Shown here: in pieces, positions 1 through 8,382 of the stretch | How the letters are laid out: every line of letters begins with the position of its first letter | How positions within the stretch are numbered: the first letter of the stretch is position 1 | Assembly: GCF_017814915.1 (NCBI RefSeq) | Contig: NZ_JAGIPZ010000009.1 | Coordinates: 154,321-218,320, forward strand | DNA: 64,000 nt | From: Herbaspirillum sp. LeCh32-8 | GTDB lineage: Bacteria > Pseudomonadota > Gammaproteobacteria > Burkholderiales > Burkholderiaceae_D | Reading direction: 5' to 3' | Program-made: the position numbers and the translations under genes | The notes under the pieces: generated by a model | Database searches by the model: none | The model's input: the letters and a program-made list of their open reading frames with translations, nothing else | Told to the model about the DNA's origin: nothing

Positions 1-570
1 TCCCCAATCCGGTTCGCGAACCGATAGCCGCAAGCCGGGAAATTCGGCCTGAGCGTGCATGCGCCAGGCCTGCCGGCGCCACTGACGTTTTCAGATTTGT
101 TGGCGCAGCCGCTTGCTTGTGGCGTCGTGATCCGTGGAAGTCAAACTATAGGGCCGACATGCACCATCAATCCATGCCGCAGAGTGACGCGATGCAACCG
201 CACCGGTGACGGGCATGCTCTGAAAATGCGCGCATGACGCTGCTAACGACGGCAGCGACGTCCTTGGCGGACAGAGGGTTTTTGCAACAGGATCGGATCG
301 CATGAAAGCTCCTTGGGACATGCGGTTCTCGTCCTCCCCGAGTTCCCCGCCGGCGCCGCGATCGATATTGTGGTTGTGAAGTCGCCCTCCGTATGGAATA
401 CGGCGACATGTCTATCATCGCGCGGAGCATGGGATTCAATCAGCCGAACAGATGCGCAAATCGCCCCCGATTCGCCTCCTCTGGCCGACGTGGCATGAGA
501 ACACGGGCATCTGCCGATCTGTTCGCGGTCGCGGCCATACGCAGCAAGCCGGCGCGCGATGGCGTCGCCA
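1..570. other. Left-edge region without a supported gene
   Basis: I find no convincing coding sequence here. Plus-strand frame 3 is open from the window edge to a TGA at 207-209, so the tail of a gene starting outside the window is possible, but the roughly 68 residues it would encode show no recognisable motif. Short open frames on the minus strand are rich in Arg, Ala and Ser and look like translated GC-rich noise. The only distinct structures are a palindrome at 10-23 and the liv operon terminator starting at 571. Confidence 0.5.
10..23. promoter_or_regulatory. 14-bp perfect palindrome, possible operator
   Basis: The sequence CGGTTCGCGAACCG is self-complementary over 14 bases. It could be the operator of a gene lying left of the window, or chance in GC-rich DNA. 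No regulator is assigned. Confidence 0.25.
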
Positions 571-602
571 CAAAAGAAAAGGCGCACCCGAAGGTGCGCC
601 TT
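571..602 (-). terminator. Rho-independent terminator of the liv operon
   Basis: An 8-bp GC-rich stem (581-588 with 593-600, tetraloop CGAA) is followed on the minus strand by a T-rich tract (571-580). It lies about 115 bases downstream of the livF stop and fits termination of the transporter operon. Confidence 0.85.
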
Positions 603-717
603 AATTGCATTCAAGAGGTATGTCTCCCCCTTAATATACCCGACACGCTGTCAGCGTTTGCGACGTGCGAGCCGGTGTATCCGACTGGCGCATACGCTGA
701 TGCATGCTGCTTCGCCA

Positions 718-1446
718 TCAGTGATGCGCGCCGCCACCAAGGTAGGCGGCTTGCACCGCCGGGTCGTTTTGCAACTTGTCGGCGGGGCCATGTACAGAGA
801 TCTTGCCATTCTCCAACACATAGCCGTAATCTGCAACATTCAGTGCAGCGGCGGCGAATTGCTCAACAAGCAACATCGTCACGCCCTGCTCCTTCAGGCG
901 CAAGATGATGCGGAAGACTTCTTCCACCAGGATGGGCGCCAGGCCCATCGACGGTTCATCGAGCAGGATCACTTCCGGGTTCAGCATTACGGCGCGCGCC
1001 ATGGCCAGCATCTGCTGTTCGCCGCCGGAGAGCGTGCCGGCCAGCTGGGTCTGGCGCTCCTTCAGTCGCGGGAACAATTCCAGCGCGCGTTCGAGATCAT
1101 GGGCGATGTCGCCCTTGGGACGCGCGCGGGTAAAGCGCGGGAAGGCGCCCAGCAGCAGGTTGTCGGTGACGCTCATGGTGGCGAACACGCGCCGGCCTTC
1201 GGGCGAGTGCGCCAGGCCGAAGCGCGCGATCTTGTGCGAGTCCAGGCCGGTAATGTTCTTGCCGTCGAGGGTGACTTCACCGCCTTTCGGTTTGATCATG
1301 CCGGAGATGGCGCGCATGGTGGTGGTCTTGCCGGCGCCGTTGGAGCCGATCAGGGTCACGACCTTGCCCTTGGGGACGTCCAGCGAAATGCCATGCAGCA
1401 CTTCGACCTTGCCGTAGGCGGCGTGGAGGTTGTTGATGGTCAGCAT
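718..1446 (-). CDS. livF: Branched-chain amino acid ABC transporter ATP-binding protein LivF
   Basis: This 242-residue protein is one of the two cytoplasmic ATPases that power a LivKHMGF-type importer. Walker A GSNGAGKTT is at residues 34-42, the signature LSGGEQQ at 139-145 and Walker B VILLDEP at 159-165. Length and the intact LSGGEQQ signature match LivF rather than LivG. The ATG lies 2 bases after the stop of the upstream livM-livG fusion gene, so the two are translationally linked, and it is the last gene before a strong terminator. The substrate may be a branched-chain amino acid, another amino acid or an amide; the sequence alone does not decide. Confidence 0.95.
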   Translation of the reverse strand: MLTINNLHAAYGKVEVLHGISLDVPKGKVVTLIGSNGAGKTTTMRAISGMIKPKGGEVTLDGKNITGLDSHKIARFGLAHSPEGRRVFATMSVTDNLLLGAFPRFTRARPKGDIAHDLERALELFPRLKERQTQLAGTLSGGEQQMLAMARAVMLNPEVILLDEPSMGLAPILVEEVFRIILRLKEQGVTMLLVEQFAAAALNVADYGYVLENGKISVHGPADKLQNDPAVQAAYLGGGAHH

Positions 1447-1448
1447 GT

Positions 1449-3416
1449 TCAGGCTCCCGCGCTGCTTGGTTTGTTCTCATGGGCGTCGCCCGCTCCGCCT
1501 CCCAGGTAGGCCTCGATGACCTTGGGGTCGGCCTGCACCTGGGCCGGCTTTCCTTCGGCGATCTTCTGGCCGAAGTCGAGCACGGTGACGGTGTCGCAGA
1601 TCGACATGACCACGTCCATGTGGTGTTCGATCAGGATGATGGTGATGCCCGCTTCGCGGATCTTGCGGATGATGGCGACCAGCTCCTTGATGTCCGGTGC
1701 GGTCAGGCCCGCGGCCGGCTCATCCAGCAGCAGCAGGCTGGGGTTCAGGCCCAGCGCGCGGCCGATTTCCAACAGGCGCTGCTTGCCGTAGGGCAGGTTG
1801 CGCGCCTCCTCGTTGGCGAGGTCGGCCAGGCCGACGAACTCCAGGATGGCGGCGGCGCGTTCGCGCGCCTCGCGCTCTTCACGCGCATAACGCGGCGTGT
1901 GCACCATGACGTCGACCACGTTGCTGTTGAAGGTGTGGTGCAGGCCGACCAGCACGTTCTCGGTGGCGGTCATTTCGCCGAACAGCTGCACGTTCTGGAA
2001 GGTACGCGCCACACCGCCCAGGGCGATGGTGGACGGCGTGCTGCCGGAGATCTGGCGGCCGTCGTATTCCACGGCGCCGTCGGTGGGACGGTAGATGCCG
2101 GTCAGCACGTTCATCATGGTGCTCTTGCCGGAACCGTTGGGGCCGATCAGGCCGTGCACGGTGCCCTTCTTCACGTCCAGGTCGACGCGGTTCAAGGCCT
2201 TCAGGCCGCCGAACTGCATCAGGATCTGATTGACCTTCAACAGCGTCGCGCCTTCGTCCTTGACGGAGTCGGTGGTGATGACGGCGTGGTTCTTGTCGCC
2301 GGCGATCTGCTGCGCGACCGGCAGGTTCTTGGTCAGCACGCGACCGAACAGGTTGCGGCAGAAGCCGACGATGCCGTCCTGCAGGTAGTACACGACGAAC
2401 AACGTCATCAGGCCGAAGATGGTCAGGCGCCAGTCGGTGATGTTCTCCAGCTGGTAGGAGAACGCCGCCATGGCGACGGTGGCCACCACCGGCACGATCA
2501 CGCCGCGCGCGGTCTTGGTCTTTTTGATCACCATGAAGGCCGAGCCGACCACCACGATCACGGCCAGCACGGTCGCAATCTGGCGGAACAGTTCGATGTC
2601 CGACAGCAGGCTGGGCAGCATCACCACGATCAGCGCGCCGATCATCGAGCCGATGCGCGACTTGCGCCCGCCCATGATCACCGCCAGCAGGAACAGGATG
2701 GTCAGTTCGAAGTTGTAGGTATTGGGCGAGATGTACTCTTCCGAATACGCGTACAGCGCGCCGGACAGGCCGGCCAGCGCGGCGCTGATGATGAAGGCGT
2801 AGACCTTGTAGCGATACACCGACACGCCCATGCAGTCCGATGCGATCGGGCTGTCGCGCAGCGCCTGGAAGGCGCGGCCGAGGTTGGACTTGAGGATGCG
2901 GTGAACCACGCCCATGGCGATCACGGTGAGGATGGCGACCAGGTAGAAGAACTGGACTTCGGTCATCTTCTCGCCGCCGATCAGCGGCTTGGCGACCTTG
3001 ATGCCGAGCGGGCCTTCGGTGAGGAAGGTCATCTCGTTGATCAGGATCTGGATGATGGTGCCGAAGGCCAGCGTCACCATCGCCAGGTACGGACCGGTGA
3101 CGCGCAACGCGGGCAGCGCGAGGATGGCGCCGAACACGGCGGTGATGGCAATGGCCGCCGGGATAGTCACCAGGATGGGCATGCCGAGCTTGAAGAACAG
3201 CACGCCGGCCACATACGAGCCGATGCCGAACAGGCCGGCATGGCCCAGCGAGACCTGGCCGGTGTAGCCGACCACGATGTCCAGCCCGAACAGCAGGATG
3301 GCGTAGATGAGGATGGTTTCGACCAGGTGCAGGTAATACGGGTTATGCACCACCAGGGGAATGCCGGCAAGCGCGGCGATGCCCAGCAAAGAGAGCAGCA
3401 GGATTTTCTTGTTCAT
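1449..3416 (-). CDS. livM-livG: Fused ABC transporter permease LivM and ATP-binding protein LivG
   Basis: The 655-residue product joins two subunits that are separate proteins in Escherichia coli. Residues 1 to about 300 form a LivM permease with multiple hydrophobic helices (GYTGQVSLGHAG motif near residue 50). Extra hydrophobic segments around 305-350 and a hydrophilic linker lead into a LivG ATPase from about residue 390, with Walker A GPNGSGKST near 423-431, a divergent signature LPYGKQR and Walker B LLLLDEP. It starts 4 bases after livH ends. The fusion fixes a 1:1 ratio of this permease half and its ATPase. The frame is continuous, so this is a real fusion and not two overlapping frames. 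Confidence 0.93.
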   Translation of the reverse strand: MNKKILLLSLLGIAALAGIPLVVHNPYYLHLVETILIYAILLFGLDIVVGYTGQVSLGHAGLFGIGSYVAGVLFFKLGMPILVTIPAAIAITAVFGAILALPALRVTGPYLAMVTLAFGTIIQILINEMTFLTEGPLGIKVAKPLIGGEKMTEVQFFYLVAILTVIAMGVVHRILKSNLGRAFQALRDSPIASDCMGVSVYRYKVYAFIISAALAGLSGALYAYSEEYISPNTYNFELTILFLLAVIMGGRKSRIGSMIGALIVVMLPSLLSDIELFRQIATVLAVIVVVGSAFMVIKKTKTARGVIVPVVATVAMAAFSYQLENITDWRLTIFGLMTLFVVYYLQDGIVGFCRNLFGRVLTKNLPVAQQIAGDKNHAVITTDSVKDEGATLLKVNQILMQFGGLKALNRVDLDVKKGTVHGLIGPNGSGKSTMMNVLTGIYRPTDGAVEYDGRQISGSTPSTIALGGVARTFQNVQLFGEMTATENVLVGLHHTFNSNVVDVMVHTPRYAREEREARERAAAILEFVGLADLANEEARNLPYGKQRLLEIGRALGLNPSLLLLDEPAAGLTAPDIKELVAIIRKIREAGITIILIEHHMDVVMSICDTVTVLDFGQKIAEGKPAQVQADPKVIEAYLGGGAGDAHENKPSSAGA

Positions 3417-3420
3417 CGCA

Positions 3421-4311
3421 TCAGACCTTCTTGATCGCAGTTTTGCCGAACAGGCCTGCAGGTTTCACGGCCAGCACCAGGAGCAGCAGCACCAGGCCCG
3501 GGACTTCCTTGTAGCCGGTGGAGATGTAGAAGCCGGTGACGGTCTCGGCGATGCCCAGGATCAGGCCGCCGACGATGGCGCCCATGCCCGAGGTCAGGCC
3601 GCCGATGATGGCCACCGCAAAGGCCTTCAGGCCCAGCGCCGCGCCCATGGTGGCGCCGGTCAGGGTCAGCGGCGCCACCAGCACGCCGGCGAAGGCGGCG
3701 GTGGCCGACGACAGCGCGTAGGAGAAGGTGATCACCATGCTGGTGTTGATGCCCATCAGGCCGGCGGCGTCACGGTCGTTGGAGGTGGCGACCACGGCCT
3801 TGCCGTAGATCGACTTGCGGTTGAACAGCTCGACCGCGGCCATGATCAGCAAGGCGCCGATCACCACCAGCACCTGCATCGGCTGCACGTTGGCGCCGAA
3901 GATCTGGAACGGGGTGCCGGAGATCGGCGAGGGGAACGGCAGATCGTCCTTGCCCCAGATGTTCTCGGCGACGTTCTTGAAGATGATTGCCAGCGCGATG
4001 GTGGACATGATCCAGCCGAATTCGGACTTGATCTTGATGGCCGGACGCACGCCTATCCATTCGACGAACATGCCTTGCAGCGCGCCGAAGACGAGGACGA
4101 TGGGGATCATCAGCCAGTAGTTGAGGTAAGGCCCGCCGTGGATGTTGCCGACCACGGAGAGGCCGACCAGCGCGCCCAGCATCAGGGCTTCGCCCTGGCC
4201 GAAGTTCAGCGTGCCGGAAGTGGCAAAAGTGAGTTGGTAACCGAACGCGATGACGGCATAGATCATGCCGAGCGCGATGCCGGAGAAGACCAGCTGTAGC
4301 AGAATATCCAT
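3421..4311 (-). CDS. livH: Branched-chain amino acid ABC transporter permease LivH
   Basis: This 296-residue inner-membrane permease has about eight hydrophobic helices and the LivH-type N-terminus MDILLQLVFSGIALGM. The frame is open further upstream to 4380, but the extra 23 residues are polar, proline- and arginine-rich and unlike the family, so the ATG at 4311 is preferred. With LivM it forms the membrane channel of the importer. It is separated from livK by about 180 bases containing a terminator-like hairpin, while the livMG fusion follows 4 bases later. Confidence 0.93.
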   Translation of the reverse strand: MDILLQLVFSGIALGMIYAVIAFGYQLTFATSGTLNFGQGEALMLGALVGLSVVGNIHGGPYLNYWLMIPIVLVFGALQGMFVEWIGVRPAIKIKSEFGWIMSTIALAIIFKNVAENIWGKDDLPFPSPISGTPFQIFGANVQPMQVLVVIGALLIMAAVELFNRKSIYGKAVVATSNDRDAAGLMGINTSMVITFSYALSSATAAFAGVLVAPLTLTGATMGAALGLKAFAVAIIGGLTSGMGAIVGGLILGIAETVTGFYISTGYKEVPGLVLLLLVLAVKPAGLFGKTAIKKV

Positions 4312-4418
4312 TGTGTTTCCCAAGAAGCGGCTGCCGCCGGATGGCGGAGTTGAGTTGTGCGGGCAGGCGCGACGCTGCACATGGCAGCGTCGTTACCAAT
4401 ACGTCAACAACTCGTGTG

Positions 4419-4452
4419 AAAAAGGCCAGTCCCCGGATCGCAAGGACTGGCC
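4419..4452 (-). terminator. Intra-operon terminator or attenuator between livK and livH
   Basis: A 9-bp stem (4424-4432 with 4444-4452) is followed on the minus strand by five T residues. It sits just downstream of the livK stop, within the operon. Partial termination here would give more binding protein than membrane components, as is usual for ABC importers. Confidence 0.75.
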
Positions 4453-4494
4453 TCTTCGACTATCGACTACTGATCGTACGAAAGCAGTTGGTGC

Positions 4495-5646
4495 TTACTT
4501 GCCGAGAACGACGCGGCCGTTGCGCACTTCGCCCATCACGACGGTGGAGGCCTTGATGGCTTCGTGGTCGTCCTTGGTGAACGGCTTGTCGTAGGTGGTG
4601 ACCACGCCTTCGACCTTGGTGTTCAGGCCTTCCAGTGCGGCGCGGACCTTGTCGCCGTCGGTGGTGCCGGCTTGCTTGATGGCGGCGGCCAGCAGCAGGA
4701 TGGAGTCATAGCCCTGGGCGGCGGAGACGGCCGACGGCATGCGATCGATCTTGTATGCCTTTTGATAAGCTTCGATGAAGGCCTTGCGCTTGGGCGTGTT
4801 GCCGTCCTGGATGAAGGTTTGCGGCATGCGGGCGCCGTTGCCGTTCTTGCCGGAGTTGTCGATGAAGTTACCCATCGACAGCGGCCAGCTGCCGATGATG
4901 GGCACGTGCCAGTTCAGCTTTTCCATGCCGTTGGCGATCTGCGCCAGCTCGGGGCCGATGCCGTAGGTCAGCACGACTTGCGCGCCGCCCTGCTTGGATT
5001 TCAGCAGCTGGGCGGTCATGTCGACGTCCTTCAGGTTGTACTTCTCGATGGCGACCGGGGTGATCTTCTTGGCGGCCAGCGCCTTTTCCAGGTCTTCACG
5101 ACCGAGCTGGCCGTAGTTGGTGGAGTCGGCCAGGATCGCGACCTTGGTGTACTTCTGCTTGTCGATCGCTTCGTCAGCCAGCATCTTGGCCTGGATCGCG
5201 TCGTTGGCCGAGGTGCGGAAGATGTAGTTGTCCTTGTCCTTCTCGAACTGCTTGGTCACCACGGTGCCGGTGGCCACGTTGGTGATCACGGGGATCTTGG
5301 CTTCCTGGTAGAAGCGCTGCGAGGCCAGCGCCACGCCGGTGTTGGCGAAGCCGACGGTGGCGACCACCTTTTCCTTGTTGATCAGTTCTTGCGCGATCTG
5401 CACGCCGCGCTCGTTCTTGGCTTCGTCGTCGCGTTCGACGATCTGCAGCTGGCGGCCCAGCACGCCGCCCTGGGCGTTGATTTCGGCCACGGCCAGCTTC
5501 ACGCCGTCACGCATGGACACGCCCATGGGAGCGGAGCCGCCGGTGTAGGGACCGGAAACACCGATCTTGATGGGATCTGCGGCCTGCGACGACATTGCAA
5601 ACGTCATCAATGCGGCGGCTACCAAGGCTTGGGTCTTGTATGTCAT
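4495..5646 (-). CDS. livK: Branched-chain amino acid ABC transporter substrate-binding protein LivK
   Basis: This 383-residue periplasmic binding protein begins with a Sec signal peptide (cleavage expected after SSQA, about residue 22) followed by the family start ADPIKIGVSGPYTGG. It has the two-lobed Peripla_BP_6 layout typical of amino acid and amide receptors. A strong GGAGGA ribosome-binding site sits 5-10 bases before the ATG. It is first of the transporter genes and is followed by a hairpin terminator, consistent with expression above that of the permeases. Ligand specificity (Leu/Ile/Val, other amino acids or short amides) cannot be read from the sequence. Confidence 0.93.
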   Translation of the reverse strand: MTYKTQALVAAALMTFAMSSQAADPIKIGVSGPYTGGSAPMGVSMRDGVKLAVAEINAQGGVLGRQLQIVERDDEAKNERGVQIAQELINKEKVVATVGFANTGVALASQRFYQEAKIPVITNVATGTVVTKQFEKDKDNYIFRTSANDAIQAKMLADEAIDKQKYTKVAILADSTNYGQLGREDLEKALAAKKITPVAIEKYNLKDVDMTAQLLKSKQGGAQVVLTYGIGPELAQIANGMEKLNWHVPIIGSWPLSMGNFIDNSGKNGNGARMPQTFIQDGNTPKRKAFIEAYQKAYKIDRMPSAVSAAQGYDSILLLAAAIKQAGTTDGDKVRAALEGLNTKVEGVVTTYDKPFTKDDHEAIKASTVVMGEVRNGRVVLGK

Positions 5647-5777
5647 GTCTTCCTCCAGGATTTAATTGTCGGCTAGCACATCTTTTGGCGGGCTGAGCTC
5701 TTGTGGCTCCCTCCGCTCTTCTGGCGGTTGCTGCGGGAGTGTCGGGCCGATTCTGTCGCAGTTTCCTTTCGCTAAAC

Positions 5778-6221
5778 TTACAAGCCTGTCAGGAACTGTC
5801 GCAGCGAATCGGGCAATGCGGTTGACTTTTCTTTCTTGAAATCGACCCAGACAATTTTTGCGCCGCCATCAGCATAGATGATCTGTTCGTCGTCGGCATC
5901 GCGGATGACATACGTAGTTTCCACACTCGTGCGGCCCATCTGGCCGGCGAACATCTGTACCGCAATGCTGGCCGGATACTTCATCTGGCGGCGGAAGTTG
6001 CAGTGCGCATTGACGATCACCGGCCCCTCCACCGCCGCCACCGTGGGGCCGAAGGCGGCATCCAGCCATTCGATGCGGCACTGCTCCATGAAGCGGAAAT
6101 AGACGGTGTTGTTGACATGGCCCAGCGCATCCATGTCGCCCCAGCGGATGACCTGGCGCGAGACGTGCAACAGTTTTGCCTGCAACTGATCAACCTTGGT
6201 GGAGGTGGCGTGGCTGTTCAT
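5778..6221 (-). CDS. Acyl-CoA thioesterase, 4-hydroxybenzoyl-CoA thioesterase (YbgC-like) hotdog family
   Basis: The 147-residue product is a single hotdog domain. The stretch WGDMDALGHVNN followed by YFRFMEQ matches the 4HBT active-site region (catalytic Asp at the MDA position, helix starting GHVNN). It should hydrolyse an acyl-CoA in the cytoplasm; the acyl group is unknown. The frame is open up to 6413, but the ATG at 6221 has a good AGGAAAGGG ribosome-binding site and gives the normal family length. It is 131 bases upstream of livK on the same strand and could be co-transcribed with it. Confidence 0.88.
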   Translation of the reverse strand: MNSHATSTKVDQLQAKLLHVSRQVIRWGDMDALGHVNNTVYFRFMEQCRIEWLDAAFGPTVAAVEGPVIVNAHCNFRRQMKYPASIAVQMFAGQMGRTSVETTYVIRDADDEQIIYADGGAKIVWVDFKKEKSTALPDSLRQFLTGL

Positions 6222-6406
6222 CGATGTTCCCTTTCCTGTTTGCTCTGTGTTCGATTCATCGGTGGATGTAATTTTTTTCATCTTGACGGCGGCCTGCGCC
6301 CGACATTCGGCGAGCGACCGACCAGCAATGTTTCCCGCAAGCATCGCCGGCGGCCCGTCTTGCGGATCAGACACGTCCGGTGCGTTCCGCTCGTCGGCGG
6401 ATTTGC

Positions 6407-6421
6407 ATAACATTCTGTTAT
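6407..6421. promoter_or_regulatory. 15-bp palindrome, operator candidate
   Basis: ATAACA-TTC-TGTTAT is a perfect 6-3-6 inverted repeat in the divergent promoter region, about 190 bases upstream of the thioesterase ATG and 220 upstream of ETF-QO. No regulator is known from the sequence. Confidence 0.35.
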
Positions 6422-6599
6422 CAACTCAAGCCATAACGGTATGAGTGAGGCCTGCAAAATCCAATAAAATACGCGGCATTGCCGGAAAACACACCCGGCG
6501 CAGCTTCCGGGGCTGCGGTCGCTATTAAAAATTTCACGCACGGGCGCACAAAAAACCTACTGCCCTCTAGCGTTTCGTCGAAAAATACTGAACAATAGC

Positions 6600-6607
6600 A
6601 CGATCGT
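6600..6607. promoter_or_regulatory. ACGATCGT palindrome upstream of ETF-QO
   Basis: An 8-bp self-complementary core lies 36 bases before the ETF-QO start codon. TetR-type regulators of acyl-CoA metabolism in proteobacteria often use short palindromes near such genes; assignment to one is inference. The flanks are only weakly symmetrical. Confidence 0.25.
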
Positions 6608-6643
6608 TCGAAAATAAATGCCTCATATAACTACGGGACATCC

Positions 6644-8320
6644 ATGACTTCATCTCAAGACTTGCTTGAACAATACGGCCCACGCGAATCAATGGAGTAC
6701 GACGTGGTGGTGGTCGGCGGCGGCCCGGCCGGGCTGTCGGCGGCGATCCGCCTGAAACAGCTGGCCGCGCAGTCGGGCAAGGAAATCGGCGTGTGCGTGC
6801 TGGAAAAAGGCAGCGAAGTCGGCGCCCACATCCTGTCGGGCGCGGTGATGGATCCGCGCGCGCTGACCGAGCTGATCCCGGACTGGAAGGAGCAAGGCGC
6901 GCCGCTGACCACGCCGGTCACCGAAGACCGCTTCCTTTTTCTCTCCGCCAGCAAAGCCTATAAGACTCCGTCTTGGCTGCTGCCAGCCTGCTTCCAGAAT
7001 CACGGCAACTATGTGATCTCGCTGTCCAACGTTACGCGCTGGCTGGGCCAGCAGGCCGAAGCGCTGGGCGTGGAAATCTTCCCCGGCTTCCCGGCCGCCG
7101 AAATCCTCTACAACGAGGACGGCTCGGTCAAGGGTGTCGCCACCGGCAACATGGGCATCAACAAGGAAGGCGAACCCGGTCCCGAGTTCCAGCTCGGCAT
7201 GGAGCTGCACGCCAAGTACACCTTCTTCGCCGAAGGCGCGCGCGGCCACCTGGGCAAGCAACTGATCTCGAAGTACAAGCTGGATGCCGGCCGCGATCCG
7301 CAGACCTACGCCATCGGCATCAAGGAACTGTGGGAAGTGAAGCCTGAAGTGCATCAGCCGGGCCTGGTGGTGCACACCGCCGGCTGGCCGCTGGCCAACG
7401 ACACCTACGGCGGCTCTTTCCTGTATCACCTCGATAACAACCAGGTGGCGGTGGGCTACGTGGTCGGCCTGGCTTACGAGAATCCGTATCTGTCCCCGTT
7501 CGAAGAGTTCCAGCGCTACAAGACCCACCCGGAGATCCGCAAGTTCTTCGAAGGCGGCAAGCGCATCTCCTACGGCGCGCGCGCGATCACCGCCGGCGGC
7601 GTGCAGTCGCTGCCCAAGCTGGTGTTCCCGGGCGGCGCGCTGCTGGGTTGCGACGCCGGCTTCCTCAATGCATCCCGCATCAAGGGCAGCCACGCGGCGA
7701 TCAAGAGCGGCATGATGGCAGCCGAGTCGGCCTTCCACGCGCTGGGCGAAGAGCGCCACAACGACGAGCTGGTGGAATACATCGCCGCCTTCGAAGCCTC
7801 CTGGCTGAAGGACGAACTGCACAAGGCCCGCAACTTCAAGCCCTCGATGAGCAAGGGACTGGTGACCGGCACCATCCTGGTCGGCATCGACCAGGTGGTG
7901 TTCGGCGGCAAGGCGCCGTGGACCATGCGTCACACTCACGCCGACCATGAGTGCCTGAAGCCTGCGGCCAACTACGCGCCGATCGCCTATCCCAAGCCGG
8001 ACGGCAAGCTGACCTTCGACCGCCTGTCGTCGGTGTTCATCTCCAACACCAACCACGGCGAAGACCAGCCGGCGCACCTGACGCTGAAGGACAAGAACGT
8101 GCCGGTGCAGGTCAACCTGGCGCAATATGCCGGCCCCGAGTCGCGTTACTGCCCGGCGGGCGTGTACGAGTTCGTGAAGAATGAGGACAACACCGATCGC
8201 CTGCAGATCAACGCGCAGAACTGCGTGCACTGCAAGACCTGCGACATCAAGGATCCGACGCAGAACATCGTGTGGGTGACGCCGGAAGGCGGCGGCGGGC
8301 CGAATTACTCGGGCATGTAA
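6644..8320 (+). CDS. etfD: Electron-transfer flavoprotein:ubiquinone oxidoreductase (ETF-QO)
   Basis: This 558-residue inner-membrane-associated flavoprotein passes electrons from reduced ETF (fed by acyl-CoA and other dehydrogenases) to ubiquinone. The FAD-binding motif VVVGGGPAG is at about residues 22-30. The C-terminal 4Fe-4S cluster is ligated by C503, C527, C530 and C533 (CVHCKTC pattern). Length and the end NYSGM match the family. The start ATG at 6644 has a modest GGGAC ribosome-binding site. The etfA and etfB genes are not in this window. The gene is single and ends in a strong terminator. Confidence 0.96.
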   Translation: MTSSQDLLEQYGPRESMEYDVVVVGGGPAGLSAAIRLKQLAAQSGKEIGVCVLEKGSEVGAHILSGAVMDPRALTELIPDWKEQGAPLTTPVTEDRFLFLSASKAYKTPSWLLPACFQNHGNYVISLSNVTRWLGQQAEALGVEIFPGFPAAEILYNEDGSVKGVATGNMGINKEGEPGPEFQLGMELHAKYTFFAEGARGHLGKQLISKYKLDAGRDPQTYAIGIKELWEVKPEVHQPGLVVHTAGWPLANDTYGGSFLYHLDNNQVAVGYVVGLAYENPYLSPFEEFQRYKTHPEIRKFFEGGKRISYGARAITAGGVQSLPKLVFPGGALLGCDAGFLNASRIKGSHAAIKSGMMAAESAFHALGEERHNDELVEYIAAFEASWLKDELHKARNFKPSMSKGLVTGTILVGIDQVVFGGKAPWTMRHTHADHECLKPAANYAPIAYPKPDGKLTFDRLSSVFISNTNHGEDQPAHLTLKDKNVPVQVNLAQYAGPESRYCPAGVYEFVKNEDNTDRLQINAQNCVHCKTCDIKDPTQNIVWVTPEGGGGPNYSGM

Positions 8321-8347
8321 GGACGTTCGCGCAACGATGCGACAGAC

Positions 8348-8382
8348 AATAAGCCACGCCGATGCGTGGCTTATTTCTTTTT
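8348..8382 (+). terminator. Terminator downstream of ETF-QO
   Basis: A 12-bp stem (8348-8359 with 8364-8375, loop CGAT) is followed by a T-rich run. Its 3' arm overlaps the stop codon of the convergent TetR gene at 8371-8373. Confidence 0.85.

Larger units (their letters stand above)
6222..6643. other. Divergent intergenic region between the thioesterase gene and ETF-QO
   Basis: These 422 bases hold no supported gene. They separate two divergent genes and must carry both promoters. The right part (6450-6640) is clearly more AT-rich than flanking coding DNA. Two palindromes are listed separately. Confidence 0.6.

Noticed and set aside
243..614. 123-codon open frame on the minus strand
   Set aside because: It overlaps the liv operon terminator and shows no family features.
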